From assembly GCA_934167685.1 (NCBI GenBank), contig CAKPLQ010000020.1:1-24807 (forward strand): DNA of 24,807 nucleotides. Direction: 5' to 3'. The stretch is from an uncultured Clostridia bacterium (lineage in GTDB: Bacteria; Bacillota; Clostridia; TANB77; CAG-508). A program made the translations under genes and the position numbers. The notes under the pieces were generated by a model that saw nothing but the letters and a program-made list of their open reading frames with translations, was not told where the DNA came from and did no database searches. Shown here in pieces: positions 22,951 through 24,807 of the stretch (positions within the stretch are counted from its first letter, which is position 1; each line of letters opens with the position of its first letter).

Positions 22951-24807
22951 TTATCGACAAACTTCGACATCAAGCATTAATTTTTCTCCATTTATACTTA
23001 CTTCTGTATAAGTATCTCTTTCTGCATTAAATACTACATTCTCTGTTAAAGTTTCTTTTTTAATATCTGATTCAAATTTCTTTACAAGTTCTTCTAGCAT
23101 TTCATTTTCAGATACATATAAATTTATTTTATCTAATACTTCAAATCCTTTGTCTTTTCTCATATTTTGAACTTTTGATAAAATTTCCCTCACATATCCT
23201 TCTTCTTTTAGCTCAGGAGTTATAGTTGTATCTAATACTACACCAATTTCTCCTTCACCAGCAAATGCGAATCCTTCTTTTCCTTGCATTGTAACAAGTA
23301 AATTTTCTGATGTTAATTCTATTTGTGTTCCATCTATATCAATATATTCCACTCCACCATTTTTTACTTTGTTAGCTAAATCCATTTGATTTAACTTTGC
23401 AATGGCTTCTCTTATTTTTGGAATTAATTTTCCATATTCTTTACCTAATACTGGTAAATTTGGTTTTATTTCAAAATGAACATATTCATTCATATTTGCG
23501 CCTAAATCTACTTCTTTTACATTTAATTCTTCTTTTACTATATTTCCATAATATTCTGGCAAAGTATCTACAGATATTAACATTTTTGAAAGTGGTTGTC
23601 TATTTTTAATATTTGCTGAATTTCTTGCACTTCTACCTAATTTCACTAATGAATATGCTAAGTCCATTTCATTTTCTAATTTTTTATCTATTGCTTTTTC
23701 ATCAACATCTGGCCATAAGCACAAGTGAACACTTTCTGGTGCTTTTTCATCTAATCCTACAACTAAGTTTTGATAAATTTCATCTGTCATAAATGGTACA
23801 AATGGTGCTGATATTTTTATTAAATTTACTAATACTTTGTATAATGTTGTATATGCACCTATCTTATCATCTGTTAATTCTTCTCCCCAGAATCTTTCTC
23901 TATTCGTACGAACATACCAATTTGAAAGTTCATCTGTAAAGCTTTCTATTTGTAATGCTGCACTTGTTATATCATATTTATCTAATTTTTCTTCAACTTC
24001 TCTTATTAATGTATTTAGTTTTGATAATATCCATCTATCCATTATATTTTCTGATTTAAAATCAGCATATTTATTAGGATTAAATTGGTCTATTTCAGCA
24101 TACAAAACATAGAATGAATATACATTCCATAATGTACTTAAAAATCCTCTTTGTGTTTCTTGCACATTGCTAATTCCTAATCTTGTTGGAAGCCATGGTG
24201 CTGAGCATGTGTAGAAATGCCATCTTGTTGCATCTGCGCCAACTGAGTCTAATAATACCATTGGATCTACACCATTCTTCTTTGATTTTGACATCTTTTG
24301 TCCTTTTTCGTCTAGTACGTGACCTAGTACTATACAATTTTCATATGATGGCTTATCAAATAAACATGTTGATATTGCAAGTAATGTATAGAACCATCCT
24401 CTTGTTTGGTCAATTGCTTCAGAAATAAATTGTGCTGGGAAATGTTTTTCAAATTCCTCCTTGTTTTCAAATGGATAATGCAATTGTGCAAATGGCATTG
24501 AACCTGAGTCAAACCAACAATCTATTACTTCTTTGAATCTTTTCATCTCTTTTCCACATTCCGGACATTTTAGATGCACATTATCTATATATGGTTTGTG
24601 TAATTCTATTTCATCTGGGCAATCTACTGCTTTTTCTTTTAATTCTGCTATTGAACCTATACATTCCTCATGACCACATTCACATTTCCATACTGGCAAT
24701 GGTGTTCCCCAATATCTATCTCTTGAAATTCCCCAATCTATTACATTTTCAAGGAATTTTCCAAATCTTCCTGTTCTAATTGTATCTGGATACCAATTTA
24801 TTTTGTT
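22951..24807 (-). CDS. ileS: Isoleucyl-tRNA synthetase, C-terminal part (partial, type 2)
   Basis: Charges tRNA-Ile; class I synthetase. The last 618 residues are in the window and the 5' part lies beyond the right edge, so the TTG at 24699 (within GTPLPVWKC) is an internal Leu codon and not a start. Seen: WGISRDRYWGTPLPVW, a metal-binding insert with CECGHEEC and CPECG, DCWFDSGSMPFAQ, QTRGWFYTL, the ATP-binding KMSKSKKNGVDP, the anticodon-binding helical domain (WILSKLNTLIREVEEKL, NWYVRTNRERFW) and a C-terminal tail ending INGEKLMLDVEVCR. That tail, instead of a C-terminal Cys4 zinc module, and the SIAELKEKA segment fit the longer eukaryote-like type 2 enzyme. A terminator follows. Any T-box leader would be outside the window. 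Confidence 0.95.
   Translation of the reverse strand, partial: NKINWYPDTIRTGRFGKFLENVIDWGISRDRYWGTPLPVWKCECGHEECIGSIAELKEKAVDCPDEIELHKPYIDNVHLKCPECGKEMKRFKEVIDCWFDSGSMPFAQLHYPFENKEEFEKHFPAQFISEAIDQTRGWFYTLLAISTCLFDKPSYENCIVLGHVLDEKGQKMSKSKKNGVDPMVLLDSVGADATRWHFYTCSAPWLPTRLGISNVQETQRGFLSTLWNVYSFYVLYAEIDQFNPNKYADFKSENIMDRWILSKLNTLIREVEEKLDKYDITSAALQIESFTDELSNWYVRTNRERFWGEELTDDKIGAYTTLYKVLVNLIKISAPFVPFMTDEIYQNLVVGLDEKAPESVHLCLWPDVDEKAIDKKLENEMDLAYSLVKLGRSARNSANIKNRQPLSKMLISVDTLPEYYGNIVKEELNVKEVDLGANMNEYVHFEIKPNLPVLGKEYGKLIPKIREAIAKLNQMDLANKVKNGGVEYIDIDGTQIELTSENLLVTMQGKEGFAFAGEGEIGVVLDTTITPELKEEGYVREILSKVQNMRKDKGFEVLDKINLYVSENEMLEELVKKFESDIKKETLTENVVFNAERDTYTEVSINGEKLMLDVEVCR

Noticed and set aside
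24699..24807. Treating ileS as starting at 24699
   Set aside because: The frame stays open to the right edge and the upstream residues (NKINWYPDTIRTGRFGKF) are conserved IleRS sequence.
1..24807. tRNA, rRNA, CRISPR arrays, insertion sequences or phage genes
   Set aside because: No tRNA cloverleaf, rRNA stretch, regularly spaced direct repeats, transposase or integrase was recognised on either strand.

Overview
The window is a stretch of low-GC (by eye roughly 27-30 %) bacterial chromosome. Gene content, strong AGGAGG ribosome sites, TTGACA/TATAAT promoters and U-tract hairpin terminators point to a Firmicute of class Clostridia. A recognisable SpoVM micro-gene and a SpoVB/MurJ-type flippase suggest a spore-forming lineage or one descended from spore formers. 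It looks like an uncultured gut-type clostridium, but the sequence alone does not fix the species. Nothing looks like a prophage, integrative element, CRISPR array, rRNA or tRNA.

Left part (1-6715, all minus): an apparent operon read murB - yvcK - archaeal-type glycogen debranching enzyme - holA - class A penicillin-binding protein (cut by the left edge). Gaps are only 17-34 bases and one promoter lies before murB. It joins peptidoglycan precursor synthesis, a cell-wall/carbon-flux regulator, glycogen breakdown, a replication clamp-loader subunit and a peptidoglycan polymerase. The YvcK protein has lost several normally invariant motif residues, and rapZ and whiA, the usual partners, are missing.

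6735-8261 (plus): a divergent nfeD - SPFH (paraslipin) pair ending in a bidirectional terminator. 8268-10855 (minus): a manganese-type cation diffusion facilitator, then a secreted or membrane-anchored formylglycine-generating-enzyme-fold (SUMF1) protein whose last 35 residues resemble the variable end of diversity-generating-retroelement targets. 11021-11449 (plus): a small membrane protein of unknown function with its own strong promoter and terminator.

11491-14516 (minus): the most unusual block. Two very small genes, a 48-residue hydrophobic protein and a 24-residue SpoVM, are followed by a terminator-like hairpin that runs directly into the start of a 52-residue gene. That gene overlaps clpC by four bases. 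Upstream lies a GC-rich perfect 31-bp inverted repeat with an 8-base loop, compositionally foreign to its surroundings.

14544-16654 (minus): the HU DNA-binding protein and a SpoVB/MurJ-type flippase. 16673-17720 (plus): rplM-rpsI with a candidate structured leader. 17742-22719 (minus): a queuosine operon queA - tgt followed by a WG-repeat membrane protein, a DUF4321 protein and an unrecognised two-TM protein. 22879-24807 (minus): the C-terminal two thirds of a type-2 isoleucyl-tRNA synthetase, cut by the right edge.
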